Part shown: piece by piece, positions 16,068-25,805 of the stretch | Layout of the letters: every line of letters starts with the position of its first letter | Position numbering within the stretch: position 1 is the stretch's first letter | Assembly (NCBI GenBank): GCA_030531505.1 | Contig: JAUNNH010000005.1 | Location: 62,001-126,000, forward strand | DNA length: 64,000 nt | Direction: 5' to 3' | Source: Eubacteriales bacterium | GTDB taxonomy: Bacteria > Bacillota > Clostridia > Oscillospirales > Oscillospiraceae | The notes under the pieces: generated by a model | Database searches by the model: none | What the model saw: the letters and a program-made list of their open reading frames with translations, nothing else | What the model was told of the DNA's origin: nothing | Translations under genes and position numbers: made by a program

Positions 16068-17135
16068 ATGGCAAAATACGATTTTATGTCCTTCGGCGAG
16101 CCCAATATCCGCCTCACGCCTCCCAACCACGACCGCCTCGGCCAGGCGGAGGAACTGCAGCTGGGTATTGCCGCAGCGGAACTCAACTGCTGTGTGAACA
16201 TCTCGAACCTCTCGGTGGAGAAGCTGATCCCCACGATGAAGACGGCCTATGTCACCAAGCTCGTCGACAACTGGACCGGCTCCTATATCGTCAAGCACGC
16301 CCAGATGCACGGCGTGGATATGTCCAACGTCGTTGTCGAACCCTTTGACAAGATCGGCCGCGTCCGCAACGGCCTGGCCTTTGTCGAAGTGGGCATCGGT
16401 CCCCGCGCCAGCTACCAGATCTACGACCGGGGCCACAGCGCTCTGAGCTATATCAAACCCGGCGACATCGACTGGGAGAAGGTTCTCGACACCCGTTGGT
16501 TCCACACCACCGGCATCGTCACCGCCCTGGGCGAATACACCGCAAGCGAGGTGCTGGCCGCGCTCAAGGCCGCCAAGAAGAACGGCGCCACCACGAGCTA
16601 CGACCTCAACTACCGCGCGACCCTCTGGAGCAAGGAGGAGGCCCGGGCGGCCGCCGAGCAGCTCATGCCCTACATCGACGTGATCCTCGGCAACGAGGAG
16701 GACTTCGACACGATGCTGGGAATCAAAGCCGAGGGGACGGACGAGAACTTCTCCTCCATAGACCCGCAGAACTACCGCAAGGTAGCCGAGAAGGTCATGG
16801 AGAAATACCCCCACATCCAGGCCGTTGGCACCAGCCTGCGGGAGGTCAAGACGGCGCTGCTGAACAACTGGCAGGGCTGCATGATGACGAAAAACGGCTT
16901 CTTCGTGTCGAAGAAGTACGAGAACATCGAGATCAACGACCGGGTCGGCGGCGGCGACAGCTTCGCCTCCTCCATGATCTGGGGCATGTTGGAGGGGCAC
17001 GACGATCAGGAGATCATCGACTTCGCCACTGCCTACTCCGCACTCTGCCACACGATCCGCAACGACTGGAACCTGGTGACCCGCGCCGAGGCCGAGGCCC
17101 TGGCGGCCGGCGGCAGCGCCAGAGTGAAACGCTGA
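16068..17135 (+). CDS. PfkB-family sugar kinase (2-keto-3-deoxygluconate kinase-like)
   Basis: A 355-residue ribokinase-fold protein. The C-terminal ATP/substrate signature is DRVGGGDSFASSMIWG, with GGGD in place of the common GAGD and the catalytic Asp retained; SYDLNYRATLW and ILGNEEDFD are further family blocks also found in KDG kinases. It phosphorylates a sugar or sugar acid. It starts 12 bases after ulaG behind AAGGAGG, so the two are translated together; the kinase may supply the phosphate group that the UlaG-like lactonase needs, or act on a later keto-deoxy acid. Confidence 0.88.
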   Translation: MAKYDFMSFGEPNIRLTPPNHDRLGQAEELQLGIAAAELNCCVNISNLSVEKLIPTMKTAYVTKLVDNWTGSYIVKHAQMHGVDMSNVVVEPFDKIGRVRNGLAFVEVGIGPRASYQIYDRGHSALSYIKPGDIDWEKVLDTRWFHTTGIVTALGEYTASEVLAALKAAKKNGATTSYDLNYRATLWSKEEARAAAEQLMPYIDVILGNEEDFDTMLGIKAEGTDENFSSIDPQNYRKVAEKVMEKYPHIQAVGTSLREVKTALLNNWQGCMMTKNGFFVSKKYENIEINDRVGGGDSFASSMIWGMLEGHDDQEIIDFATAYSALCHTIRNDWNLVTRAEAEALAAGGSARVKR

Positions 17136-17173
17136 AAGCAAAAATCCTCCCACAAGCACGAAAGGAGCATGCC

Positions 17174-18151
17174 ATGCTTCGCTACATCATCAAGCGACTC
17201 TTATGGATGATCCCGGTCCTGCTGGGCGTCTCCATCCTCGTATTCGCCATTCAGGCGCTTGCCCCCGGCGACCCGGCCGACCTGGCGCTGGGCGACTATG
17301 CCTCCGACGAGGCCAAGCAGGCCTGGCGTGAGGAGCGCGGGCTGAACAAGAACATTGTGGTTCAGTACGGCGAGTACATGTATAACCTCATCTTCAAGGG
17401 CGACTTCGGGAGATCGTATCAAACGGGCAAGCCTATCACCCGGGAGCTCATCAAACGCTTCCCGGTGACGCTCCTGACCGCATTCGGAGCGGCGACGATC
17501 GCGGCACTGATCGGCGTTCCGCTGGGGATCATAGCAGCGACCCACCGAAACACTTGGGTGGACTCCGCCTCGCGTATCCTCGGCATGCTCGGCATTTCCA
17601 TGCCGAACTTCTGGTTCGCTCTGCTGCTGATCATGCTCTTCGCGCTGAAGCTCAAATGGCTGCCGGTCTCCGGCTTTTACAGTCCGATCTACTGGATATT
17701 GCCGCTGATGGCGCAGGGTATTCTGGGCGCGGCTTCGCAGCTGCGATACACCCGCTCCGCGGTGCTCGACAGTCTGCAGCAGGACTTCGTGCGCACGGCC
17801 CGGGCAAAGGGGCAGAGCGAGAACAAGATCATCCTTCATCACGTTCTTCGCAACGCCATGATCCCCATCCTGACCAACACCGGCCACCATATCGCCGGCG
17901 GCATGGCGGGCACCGTGGTCATGGAACAGATCTTTTCCATCGCGGGCCTCGGTACGCTGATGATCTCCGCGGTCAACAACCGGGACTTTCCCATGCTCCG
18001 TGGCTGCGTGCTGCTGGTGGCCTTCGCCATGTCCATGGTGAACCTGCTCGTTGACCTGTCCTATACGGCGGTCGACCCACGTGTGAAATCCCGCTTTGAA
18101 TCCCCGAAGCGAAAAAAAGCATCCGAAGAGAAAGGAGCGGCGGCCGCATGA
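17174..18151 (+). CDS. dppB: ABC transporter permease, DppB type
   Basis: A 325-residue peptide/nickel-type inner-membrane permease: MLRYIIKRLLWMIPVLLGVS opening, FGRSYQTGKPI, and the cytoplasmic coupling region VRTARAKGQSENKIILHHVLRN (EAA loop). The ATG at 17174 follows AAAGGAG; the frame extends upstream through the kinase gene but without coding character. It pairs with DppC and the two ATPases downstream. This class carries peptides, but also oligosaccharides and other solutes; in this locus a glycoside or sugar-acid conjugate is as likely as a peptide. Confidence 0.93.
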   Translation: MLRYIIKRLLWMIPVLLGVSILVFAIQALAPGDPADLALGDYASDEAKQAWREERGLNKNIVVQYGEYMYNLIFKGDFGRSYQTGKPITRELIKRFPVTLLTAFGAATIAALIGVPLGIIAATHRNTWVDSASRILGMLGISMPNFWFALLLIMLFALKLKWLPVSGFYSPIYWILPLMAQGILGAASQLRYTRSAVLDSLQQDFVRTARAKGQSENKIILHHVLRNAMIPILTNTGHHIAGGMAGTVVMEQIFSIAGLGTLMISAVNNRDFPMLRGCVLLVAFAMSMVNLLVDLSYTAVDPRVKSRFESPKRKKASEEKGAAAA

Positions 18152-19023
18152 GCAAAGAACCGAAGCTGAAAACCGTCAAGCGGCGCAGCATGGGCCAGGA
18201 AGCCCTGAACCGTCTGCTCCGCAACCGGACCGCTATGTTCGGTCTGGCCATCCTGCTCCTGGTGATTATCCTGTGCACGCTGGCCGGCGTGATCTGTCCG
18301 GAAGGCGACAACGCGCAGGATCCCACCAAGACCTTTGTCTCGCCGGGAGCGGAGTTCCTGTTTGGCACGGACAATCTCGGCCGCTCTCTCCTGGCCCGCG
18401 TGCTGTACGGTGGGCGTGTCTCCATCCTGATCGCCTTTGTCTCCACCATCATCTCCGCAATCCTGGGGATCATTCTCGGCACTGTCGCAGCTTATTACGG
18501 CGGCGTGGTCGACGATGTGATCATGCGTATCATGGACGTGTTCAGCGCCATCCCCAACCTGCTGCTGGCAATCGCGTTGGCTGCGATTCTCGGCTCGGGC
18601 GTGTTCAACTGCATGCTGGCTGTCGGTGTGGCGGCTGTGCCGCATTTCGCCCGCGTCGTCCGTGCGCCGATCCTGGCCGTCATGAACGAGCAGTACATCG
18701 AGGTTGCGCGCTCCATCGACGCGAAGGACCGCCGCATTATGTTCATCCATGTGCTGCCCAATGTTCTCTCTCCCATCATCGTCCAGGCGACCACAAACCT
18801 CGCCCAGGCGATCCTGATGGCGGCGAGTCTGAGCTTCCTCGGCCTCGGCGTCCAGGCGCCAAACGCCGAATGGGGCGCACTGCTTTCCTCTTCGCGCCAG
18901 TACATGCGAAATTATCCCTATCTGACCTATATCCCGGGCATTGCGATCGCCTCCGTGGTCCTGTCCATGAACCTGTTCGGCGACGGCGTGCGCGACGCGC
19001 TGGACCCCAGACTGAAGTACTGA
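18148..19023 (+). CDS. dppC: ABC transporter permease, DppC type
   Basis: A 291-residue permease with the DppC-type N-terminal segment (NRLLRNRTAMFGLAILLLVI), GTDNLGRSLLARVLYGGRVS and the coupling loop YIEVARSIDAKDRRIMFIHVLPN. It overlaps the end of dppB by 4 bases (ATGA), so the two are translationally coupled. It forms the heterodimeric channel with DppB. Confidence 0.94.
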   Translation: MSKEPKLKTVKRRSMGQEALNRLLRNRTAMFGLAILLLVIILCTLAGVICPEGDNAQDPTKTFVSPGAEFLFGTDNLGRSLLARVLYGGRVSILIAFVSTIISAILGIILGTVAAYYGGVVDDVIMRIMDVFSAIPNLLLAIALAAILGSGVFNCMLAVGVAAVPHFARVVRAPILAVMNEQYIEVARSIDAKDRRIMFIHVLPNVLSPIIVQATTNLAQAILMAASLSFLGLGVQAPNAEWGALLSSSRQYMRNYPYLTYIPGIAIASVVLSMNLFGDGVRDALDPRLKY

Positions 19024-19038
19024 GGAGGTATCGCTGCA

Positions 19039-20022
19039 ATGGAAGAAAAAGAGGTGCTTCTGTCTGTAGAAGACCTGTCGGTCTATTACATCACACATGA
19101 TCTCGGCACCTGCAAAGCCGTCAATAACATCTCCTTTCAGATCCGCGAGGGAGAGACCCTCGGTCTCGTCGGGGAGACCGGCGCCGGCAAAACCACGATC
19201 GCGCTGAGCATCATGGGGCTGCTGCAGAGTCCGCCGGGAAAGGTCATGAACGGCAGTATCAAGTACAAGGGCACGGACCTGCTGAAGGAAAAACCCAAGT
19301 ACATGCGCAAGATCCGCGGCAAAGAGATCTCCATGGTGTTTCAGGATCCCATGACCGCGCTTAACCCCATCGACCGGATCGGCAACCAGATCGCGGAGGT
19401 CATCTATCTCCACCAGGGTCTGAGCAAGGCAGAATCGATGGAAAAGGCGGCGCAGATGCTGGAAATGGTCGGCATCTCCCGTGACCGCTTCGCCGAATAT
19501 CCCCACCAGCTCTCCGGCGGTATGAAGCAGCGCGTCATCATCGCGATGGCGCTGGCCTGCTCGCCGAAGCTTCTCCTCGCAGACGAGCCCACCACCGCGC
19601 TGGATGTAACGATCCAGGCGCAGGTGCTGGATCTGATGAACGACCTCAAGAAGACGCTGGGCACCGCAGTGCTGATGATCACCCACGATCTGGGGATCGT
19701 CGCCGAGATGTGCGACAAGGTGGCGGTGGTCTACGCCGGTGAAGTGCTGGAAAGCGGTACCGTCAAACAGGTTTTCAAGAACCCGATTCATCCCTATACG
19801 ATCGGCCTGTTCGGTTCTCTGCCCGGCTACCGGCCCGACAGCAAGCGCCTGCAGCCGATCACCGGCATGATGCCGGATCCGGCGGATCTGCCCCCCTATT
19901 GCAAGTTCGAACCCCGCTGCCAGTGCAAGTGCGACCGCTGCGGAGCCGAAACGCCCCGTCTGATCGAAGTGGAGGAAGGGCATTTTGTACGCTGCTTCCG
20001 GGCAGAGAAAGAGAATGGATAG
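19039..20022 (+). CDS. dppD: ABC transporter ATP-binding protein, DppD type
   Basis: A 327-residue ATPase: Walker A GETGAGKTT (Lys51), Q-loop VFQDPMTALNP, signature LSGGMKQR near residue 159, Walker B LLLADEPTTALDV and a C-terminal oligopeptide-type domain with cysteines (CKFEPRCQCKCDRCG) that probably forms an Fe-S or metal site, as is usual in DppD/OppD. It powers uptake with DppF. AGGAGG precedes the ATG. Confidence 0.94.
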   Translation: MEEKEVLLSVEDLSVYYITHDLGTCKAVNNISFQIREGETLGLVGETGAGKTTIALSIMGLLQSPPGKVMNGSIKYKGTDLLKEKPKYMRKIRGKEISMVFQDPMTALNPIDRIGNQIAEVIYLHQGLSKAESMEKAAQMLEMVGISRDRFAEYPHQLSGGMKQRVIIAMALACSPKLLLADEPTTALDVTIQAQVLDLMNDLKKTLGTAVLMITHDLGIVAEMCDKVAVVYAGEVLESGTVKQVFKNPIHPYTIGLFGSLPGYRPDSKRLQPITGMMPDPADLPPYCKFEPRCQCKCDRCGAETPRLIEVEEGHFVRCFRAEKENG

Positions 20023-20986
20023 CGACATGGGAAAGATACTGGAAGCCAAGGAACTGAAGAAATACTTTGAGGTCAAGGCGGGGACACTCCACGCGGTCGA
20101 CGGCGTCAGCTTCAGCCTGGACGAGGGCGAAACTCTCGGCGTGGTCGGAGAATCCGGCTGCGGTAAGTCGACGCTCGGGCGCGTGCTCATCCACTTGTTG
20201 GAGAGCACGGACGGGCAGCTCCTTTACAAAGGCGAGGACATCACGCATGTCAGTCGCAGCAAGCTGACCGATCTGCGCCATGAGATGCAGATGATCTTTC
20301 AGGACCCCTTCGCCTCCCTCAACCCGCGGCGGACGGTCTTCCAGGCCATCTCTGAGCCGATGGAGATTGCGGGGACCTTCAGCAAAAAAGAGATCGACGA
20401 GCGTGTCTATGAAATGATGGACACCGTCGGTCTGGCGAGACGCCTGGTCAACTGTTATCCGCACGAGCTGGACGGCGGCCGCCGCCAGCGCATCGGGATC
20501 GCCCGCGCGCTGATCATCGACCCGAAGCTCATCATCTGCGACGAGCCGGTCTCCGCGCTGGACGTGTCCATACAGGCGCAGATCATCAACCTTCTGCTGG
20601 ATATTCAGGAGCAGCGGAAACTGACCTACGTTTTTATCACGCACGACATGATGGTCGTCAAATACATCTCCAGCAAGATCATGGTCATGTATCTGGGCCA
20701 GATGGTGGAGATGGCACCCACGAACAAGCTGTTTGAGATGCCGATGCATCCCTACTCCAAGGCACTGCTGTCCGCGGTGCCGCAGCTGGACGTGGATCAC
20801 AAGCATGAACGCATCGTTCTGAAGGGCGAGGTGTATTCCCCCATCGACCCGAAGCCGGGCTGCCGCTTTGCCGCGCGCTGCCCCTATGCCACGGACGCCT
20901 GCCGCATAGCGGCTCCCCCGCTGAAAGAGCTGCTGCCCGACCATCTCGTGGCCTGTCACCGCGCCGAGGAGATCAACGGGCTCTGA
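20015..20986 (+). CDS. dppF: ABC transporter ATP-binding protein, DppF type
   Basis: A 323-residue ATPase overlapping dppD by 8 bases from the ATG at 20015; a second ATG at 20027 is also possible. Walker A GESGCGKST (Lys51), Walker B LIICDEPVSALDVS and the C-terminal CRFAARCPYATDAC cluster are intact. The ABC signature is LDGGRRQ instead of LSGGQRQ (residues 152-158): the serine that contacts the gamma phosphate is Asp. DppD keeps a normal signature, so the pair may have one standard and one altered ATP site. Confidence 0.93.
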   Translation: MDSDMGKILEAKELKKYFEVKAGTLHAVDGVSFSLDEGETLGVVGESGCGKSTLGRVLIHLLESTDGQLLYKGEDITHVSRSKLTDLRHEMQMIFQDPFASLNPRRTVFQAISEPMEIAGTFSKKEIDERVYEMMDTVGLARRLVNCYPHELDGGRRQRIGIARALIIDPKLIICDEPVSALDVSIQAQIINLLLDIQEQRKLTYVFITHDMMVVKYISSKIMVMYLGQMVEMAPTNKLFEMPMHPYSKALLSAVPQLDVDHKHERIVLKGEVYSPIDPKPGCRFAARCPYATDACRIAAPPLKELLPDHLVACHRAEEINGL

Positions 20987-21078
20987 GCCCGGCTCCGTAA
21001 GCGCATTCAACCGTATTCCCGTCCGATTGCGGACAGTAAGATTCAGTAACCCAATTTTTTAAAGGAGGACCGTACCAA

Positions 21079-22641
21079 ATGAAAAAAATCACCGCACTGC
21101 TTCTGGCTCTGATCATGGTCTTTGCCCTGGTCTCCGTCGGCAGCCCGACGGCCGCGGCCGCCGGAAAAGACCGCCTGGTCATTCGCGTGGCGTCCGACAA
21201 CGGCACCATCGACTACCACAACTCCACCGCTGACAACGTCACCCGTCTGAGAAGTCTTGTCTGCAACTCTCTGATGGAGGCCCAGCGTGACGAGGACGGC
21301 AACATCCAGTTCATCCTCGGCGACAACTCCATTGCCACCGACTACAAGATGGACGAGGACGGCATGGGCATCACCTTCACCATCCGCGAGGGCGTCACCT
21401 TCTCAAACGGCTATCCGATGAACCCCTCCGACGTGGCCTTCTCCATCAAGCTGTATGAAGGTCTGACCGGCTTTGATTTCATCGACTATGCCAACATCAG
21501 CGTTGACGGCAACGAACTGCATGTCCCCTTCACCCAGCCCAACGCCAGCGTCTTCTACTTCCTCGGCGTCATGATCCCCGTCTACAGCGAGCAGTACTAC
21601 AACGAGCTGGGCGGTGAGGAAGCCCTCGCCGAATTCTACTCCACTTCTGCGATCGGTACCGGCCCGTACAAGCTGGCCGATTGGGTCTCCGGCGACTACA
21701 TCGATCTCGAGGCCAATGACGACTACTTTGGCGGCGCCCCCATCATCAAGCATGTCCGTATCCGCATGATCGCCGAGGCCTCCGTCGCGCTGATGGAGCT
21801 GGAGACCGGCGGCGTTGACGTCGTGATCGACCCCGCGACCACCGACGTCAAGGACGTCCTGGCCGGCAACTATGACGGCGAAGGCATCACCTACTGGCAG
21901 AATCAGGGCACCCAGCAGTATGTTCTGGGCTTCAACTGCTCCGGCATCCTCGGCGACAAGAACCTCCGCGAGGCTCTCTGCTACGCCATCGACATGGACG
22001 CGATCAACGAGACCGTTTACGGTGTCGGCACGACCACCGCTTCCAGCATCGTCTCCCAGACTGCCGAGGGCATCGTGGACCTGAGCGAGAACTGGCCCTA
22101 TCCCTATGATCCTGAGAAGGCCGTCGAGTGCCGCAACGCCGCCGGCTACGGCGAAGGCGAAGTCAAGCTGATCTACCTGGTGGGCGGCGGCGACGCTGCC
22201 AGAACCGCCGTGGGCGAGATGATGGCGAACTACCTGGCGCAGGTCGGCATCGAGATGAACATCGTCAACGTCGATAAGTCCGCCTGGGCCTCCATGATCA
22301 AGGACGTCAACGGCTGGGACGTGCATCTGCGCGGCATCTCCGCTGTCGGCACCACCTATCTGGACTACTTCACCAACCTTCTGGCTTCCACCGCTCACTT
22401 TGAAAACGATCCCGCCAGCGCCGACATGATCGCCGCTATCAACGAGATCGCCGTCACCATGGACAGCGAGGCCAGACTGGCTCTGTGGCAGGATTTCCAG
22501 GCCAAGTACCTCACCGATTATCTGTACAGCCTGCCTCTGTCTCAGGTCAACGACTACACGCTCGTCAACGACAAGCTGGTCGGCGCCGAGAAGGTCAGCC
22601 TCTTCCGTCTCAACCTGAAGGACGCCTACTTCGCCGACTGA
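21079..22641 (+). CDS. dppA: ABC transporter substrate-binding protein, DppA type (SBP family 5)
   Basis: A 520-residue extracellular binding protein with family-5 blocks: GITFTIREGVTFSNGYPMNPSDVAFS near residue 95, GTGPYKLADW, FNCSGILGDKNLREALCYAID and a C-terminal half typical of the family. The signal peptide (MKKITALLLALIMVFALVSV) ends in a TAAAAG stretch without the lipobox cysteine that Gram-positive binding proteins normally have. A strong AAAGGAGG site and 92 bases after dppF. It feeds the DppBCDF complex; ligand unknown. Confidence 0.93.
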   Translation: MKKITALLLALIMVFALVSVGSPTAAAAGKDRLVIRVASDNGTIDYHNSTADNVTRLRSLVCNSLMEAQRDEDGNIQFILGDNSIATDYKMDEDGMGITFTIREGVTFSNGYPMNPSDVAFSIKLYEGLTGFDFIDYANISVDGNELHVPFTQPNASVFYFLGVMIPVYSEQYYNELGGEEALAEFYSTSAIGTGPYKLADWVSGDYIDLEANDDYFGGAPIIKHVRIRMIAEASVALMELETGGVDVVIDPATTDVKDVLAGNYDGEGITYWQNQGTQQYVLGFNCSGILGDKNLREALCYAIDMDAINETVYGVGTTTASSIVSQTAEGIVDLSENWPYPYDPEKAVECRNAAGYGEGEVKLIYLVGGGDAARTAVGEMMANYLAQVGIEMNIVNVDKSAWASMIKDVNGWDVHLRGISAVGTTYLDYFTNLLASTAHFENDPASADMIAAINEIAVTMDSEARLALWQDFQAKYLTDYLYSLPLSQVNDYTLVNDKLVGAEKVSLFRLNLKDAYFAD

Positions 22642-22693
22642 CGCGCAGGCGTATAACGCCGCAGCTTCTGTAAAAAAGTTAAGAACCAAGCAC

Positions 22694-22728
22694 GGGGCTG
22701 CCGCACACGATCACGGAACGGCAGCCCC
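22694..22728 (+). terminator. Hairpin terminator after dppA
   Basis: GGGGCTGCCG (22694-22703) pairs perfectly with CGGCAGCCCC (22719-22728), followed by the pyrimidine tract CTTTCTCTT. It may end or attenuate transcription between the ABC transporter genes and the four downstream genes. Confidence 0.65.
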
Positions 22729-22788
22729 CTTTCTCTTCCGGCGCAGACCGGAATCCGAAAACACAACCACAATAAGGGGAAACAAAAC

Positions 22789-23832
22789 ATGAAAGCGACA
22801 AAACACGTTATCGGCTCTCTGGAAAAATGCTATGCGCTCGGCACCTTCCGCTATGACGGGACGGATCATCTCGTTGCGGCCGCAGAGAAGCGCAATCCCT
22901 GCTACAGCTTTACGCTCGCGGGTGAGCACTGTGATACCCTGTGGGAGGGTCCCGGCGGCGTCATGACGGTTTGTCAGGTGCCCGGCCAGCCCATCCTTAT
23001 GGCGACCCAGAAGTTCTATTCGCCCAACGACTCCGCCGAGGCGAAGATCGTATACTACCGCAAGATCGACGGCGTGTGGACCTGCGAGGTGCTCTGTGAG
23101 CTGCCCTTTGTGCATCGCTTCGGCGTGCTGGAGCGCGGCGGACAGTATTATCTCATCGCCTGCAGTCTCAAATCCGCCCACGCCTTCAAGAACGACTGGA
23201 CTTGCCCCGGGCGCGTCTGGGTCGCTCCGCTCCCGGAGGACATCACCCTCTACAGCGCCGCTCATCCGCTCACGCTCACCCCGCTGATGAGTGGACTTTA
23301 CAAAAACCACGGCTTCGAGATCTGCCACGACGAGTCGGGCAGCTTTGCTGTGATCGCCTGTGAAAACGGCGTCTACAAGATCGTGCCGCCTGCTGACGCA
23401 GAGGGTGAGTGGGAGCAGACGCAGCTGTTGGACATGCCTTCCAGTGACATCCTCTATCTCGACTTTGACGGCGACGGCGAGCGCGAACTGCTTGTGCTCT
23501 CCCCCTTCCACGGCGACACGCTCACGGTCCACAAGAAGATCGACGGGCACTTTGCCGAAGTCTATCGCCACCCGAAGCGTTTGCCCTTCCTGCATGCCAT
23601 CTGGGGCGCGGAGATTGGTGGACGCGTCTACGGTTTCATCGGCAACCGGGAGGAGGACCGGGACCTTCTCGCCCTCTACTGGAACGGTGATCAATATGTG
23701 TATGACACCCTCGACCAGGGCGCAGGCGCGGCAAATGTGCTGCACTTCCGCCGAGGCCGTGAGGATTGCCTGCTGGCGGCCAATCGCGAGACGAATGAGA
23801 TCGCGGTATACATCTTGGATGCGGAGGGCTGA
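22789..23832 (+). CDS. FG-GAP/VCBS-like beta-propeller protein of unknown function
   Basis: A 347-residue, probably cytoplasmic protein (no signal peptide) with repeated strand-rich segments. One segment, ILYLDFDGDGERELLVLSP, is an FG-GAP/VCBS-type calcium loop, and the C-terminal DCLLAANRETNEIAVYIL resembles the last blade of such propellers. I do not recognise a characterised homologue. It ends two bases before the flavoprotein gene start, so it belongs to the same transcript; a role in binding or converting the pathway's glycoside or lactone is possible. Confidence 0.7.
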   Translation: MKATKHVIGSLEKCYALGTFRYDGTDHLVAAAEKRNPCYSFTLAGEHCDTLWEGPGGVMTVCQVPGQPILMATQKFYSPNDSAEAKIVYYRKIDGVWTCEVLCELPFVHRFGVLERGGQYYLIACSLKSAHAFKNDWTCPGRVWVAPLPEDITLYSAAHPLTLTPLMSGLYKNHGFEICHDESGSFAVIACENGVYKIVPPADAEGEWEQTQLLDMPSSDILYLDFDGDGERELLVLSPFHGDTLTVHKKIDGHFAEVYRHPKRLPFLHAIWGAEIGGRVYGFIGNREEDRDLLALYWNGDQYVYDTLDQGAGAANVLHFRRGREDCLLAANRETNEIAVYILDAEG

Positions 23833-23834
23833 GC

Positions 23835-25778
23835 ATGGAACGCAAGTACCCGAACCTTTGTAAACCCATCCGCATCGGCAACGTCTGGTATCGCAACCGC
23901 ATGTTCTCCACCCCCATGGGCGGCACAGACATCGAACTCGACGGCTGCATCGGCCCCAAGTCCCAGGCCTTTTACGAATACCGCGCCAAGGGCGGCTGCG
24001 CGGCGGTCACGATCAGTGAGCTGATGGTGCACCCCAGCGACGGCAGCCACGCCTACCGCCTGGATGAGAGCATTTTGAACTCTCTCCCCAAGGCCACCTA
24101 CGCCGCGGACGCGATCCGCCGTCACGGCGCCATCCCCAGCGCGGAGCTGAGTCACTCCGGCATGTTTGCCGGCACCTATATGACCGACAAAACCAAGCAG
24201 CACGGCCTCAACCAGTGGTCGGCCGACGACGGCATGCGGGCCGACGGCGTTCCCTACAAGGCCATGAGCAAGGAGATGATCGCCGAGATCGTGGCCGCCT
24301 ACGGCCATGTGGCAGGCCTCTGCAAGCGGGCCGGCTTTGAGATGCTGATGGTCCATGGCGGTCACGGCTGGCTCATCAACCAGTTTCTCTCTCCCATGTT
24401 CAACCACCGTACCGACGAGTACGGCGGCTCCACCGAGAACCGCTGCCGCCTCGCCATCGAGATCCTGAAGTCCGTGCGCGCCGCGGTCGGTCCCGGCTTC
24501 CCGATCGAGTTCCGTCTCTCCGGGTCTGAATTCGTGCCCGAGGGCTACGATCTGGACGAGGGCATCAAGATCGCCAAGATCCTGGAGCCCTATGTGGACC
24601 TGCTGCACGTGACCGCGGGCACCTACCAGCGCACCTTCGGCATCACCCACCCCAGCATGTTCGAGGAGCACGGCCGCAACGTGTATCTGGCGGCCGAGAT
24701 CAAGAAGCACGTCTCCATCCCCGTGGCCACCATCGGCGGCCTTTCCGACCCCGCGCAGATGGAGGAGATCATCGCAAGCGGAAAAGCGGACATCGTGGAG
24801 ATGGGCCGTCAGCTGCTGGCCGATCCTTTCCTGCCCCAGAAGGTCATGGAAAACCGGGACGATGAGATCGTCCACTGCATGCGCTGCTTCGTCTGCATGT
24901 CCGAGCGCGCCGCCACCGGCACGAGGCGCTGCGCCATCAACCCGATCATCGGCCGCGAGGACGAGGGCATGGAGATCACGCCGGCGCCTGTGAAGAAGCG
25001 CGTTCTCGTCGTGGGCGGCGGCCCCGGCGGTCTGTATGCCGCTTATACCGCAGCCAGACGCGGCCATGACGTTCTCCTTTGCGAAAAGGAGACCAAAGTG
25101 GGCGGCATCCTCAAGAGCGAGGAAGTGCTCCCCTTCAAGCAGGAGATGTTCAAGCTGAGCGAGACCTACAAGCGTCTGGCGGAAAAAGCCGGGGCGAAGA
25201 TCGTCACCGGGCAGGAGGTCACGAAGGCGTTTGCGGACGCCTACCACGCCGACGCGATCATCATCGCGGCCGGTTCCTCCCCGCTGCGCCCGCCGATCCC
25301 CGGCCTCGACGGCGAGAACGTCATTCTCGTGAACGACCAGTACAAGCACGAGAAGTCCATCACCGACTCTGTCGTGGTCTTCGGCGGCGGCATCTCCGGC
25401 GTGGAGTGCGCCATCCACATGGGCATGGAAGGCAGAAAGGTCCACCTCGTCGAGATGCGCGAGGACGTGGCGCTGGACTCCGTGATCCGGCAGCGCCCGC
25501 TGCTGCTGGAGAAGCTCAACAAGCTCGTCACCGTGCACACCGGCTACAAGGGCCTGGAAGTCACCAAAGAGGGCATCTGGTGCGAGACGAAGGAGGGCGA
25601 GAAGGTCCTCGTCCCCGGCACCACGGTCATCTGTGCGCTGGGGCAGCGGCCCCGCTGGAACGTGGCGCAGGAGCTCTACGACTGCGCGCCCTGGGTGCGC
25701 GTGATCGGCGACGCCAACGCGGTGGGCACCATTACCAAGGCCACCTACCAGGGCCATCACGCCGCGCTGGATATCTGA
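23835..25778 (+). CDS. Old Yellow Enzyme / 2,4-dienoyl-CoA-reductase-type flavoprotein
   Basis: A 647-residue two-part enzyme. Residues 1-350 form an FMN TIM barrel (AELSHSGMFAGTY, MVHGGHGWLINQFLSP, NHRTDEYGGSTENRCR, MGRQLLADP). Then comes a 4Fe-4S site with CMRCFVC and a later RRCAINP cysteine. The C-terminal part has FAD/NAD(P) loops VVGGGPGGLYAAY and VVFGGGISGVECA. Relatives reduce activated C=C bonds (FadH, BaiCD/BaiH, cinnamate-type enoate reductases). The presence of such a reductase next to two NTF2-like proteins recalls bile-acid operons, but the rest of the locus does not match them. Substrate unknown. Confidence 0.92.
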   Translation: MERKYPNLCKPIRIGNVWYRNRMFSTPMGGTDIELDGCIGPKSQAFYEYRAKGGCAAVTISELMVHPSDGSHAYRLDESILNSLPKATYAADAIRRHGAIPSAELSHSGMFAGTYMTDKTKQHGLNQWSADDGMRADGVPYKAMSKEMIAEIVAAYGHVAGLCKRAGFEMLMVHGGHGWLINQFLSPMFNHRTDEYGGSTENRCRLAIEILKSVRAAVGPGFPIEFRLSGSEFVPEGYDLDEGIKIAKILEPYVDLLHVTAGTYQRTFGITHPSMFEEHGRNVYLAAEIKKHVSIPVATIGGLSDPAQMEEIIASGKADIVEMGRQLLADPFLPQKVMENRDDEIVHCMRCFVCMSERAATGTRRCAINPIIGREDEGMEITPAPVKKRVLVVGGGPGGLYAAYTAARRGHDVLLCEKETKVGGILKSEEVLPFKQEMFKLSETYKRLAEKAGAKIVTGQEVTKAFADAYHADAIIIAAGSSPLRPPIPGLDGENVILVNDQYKHEKSITDSVVVFGGGISGVECAIHMGMEGRKVHLVEMREDVALDSVIRQRPLLLEKLNKLVTVHTGYKGLEVTKEGIWCETKEGEKVLVPGTTVICALGQRPRWNVAQELYDCAPWVRVIGDANAVGTITKATYQGHHAALDI

Positions 25779-25805
25779 ATCAGCCGATCCGCTCGGAGGT
25801 GTTGT

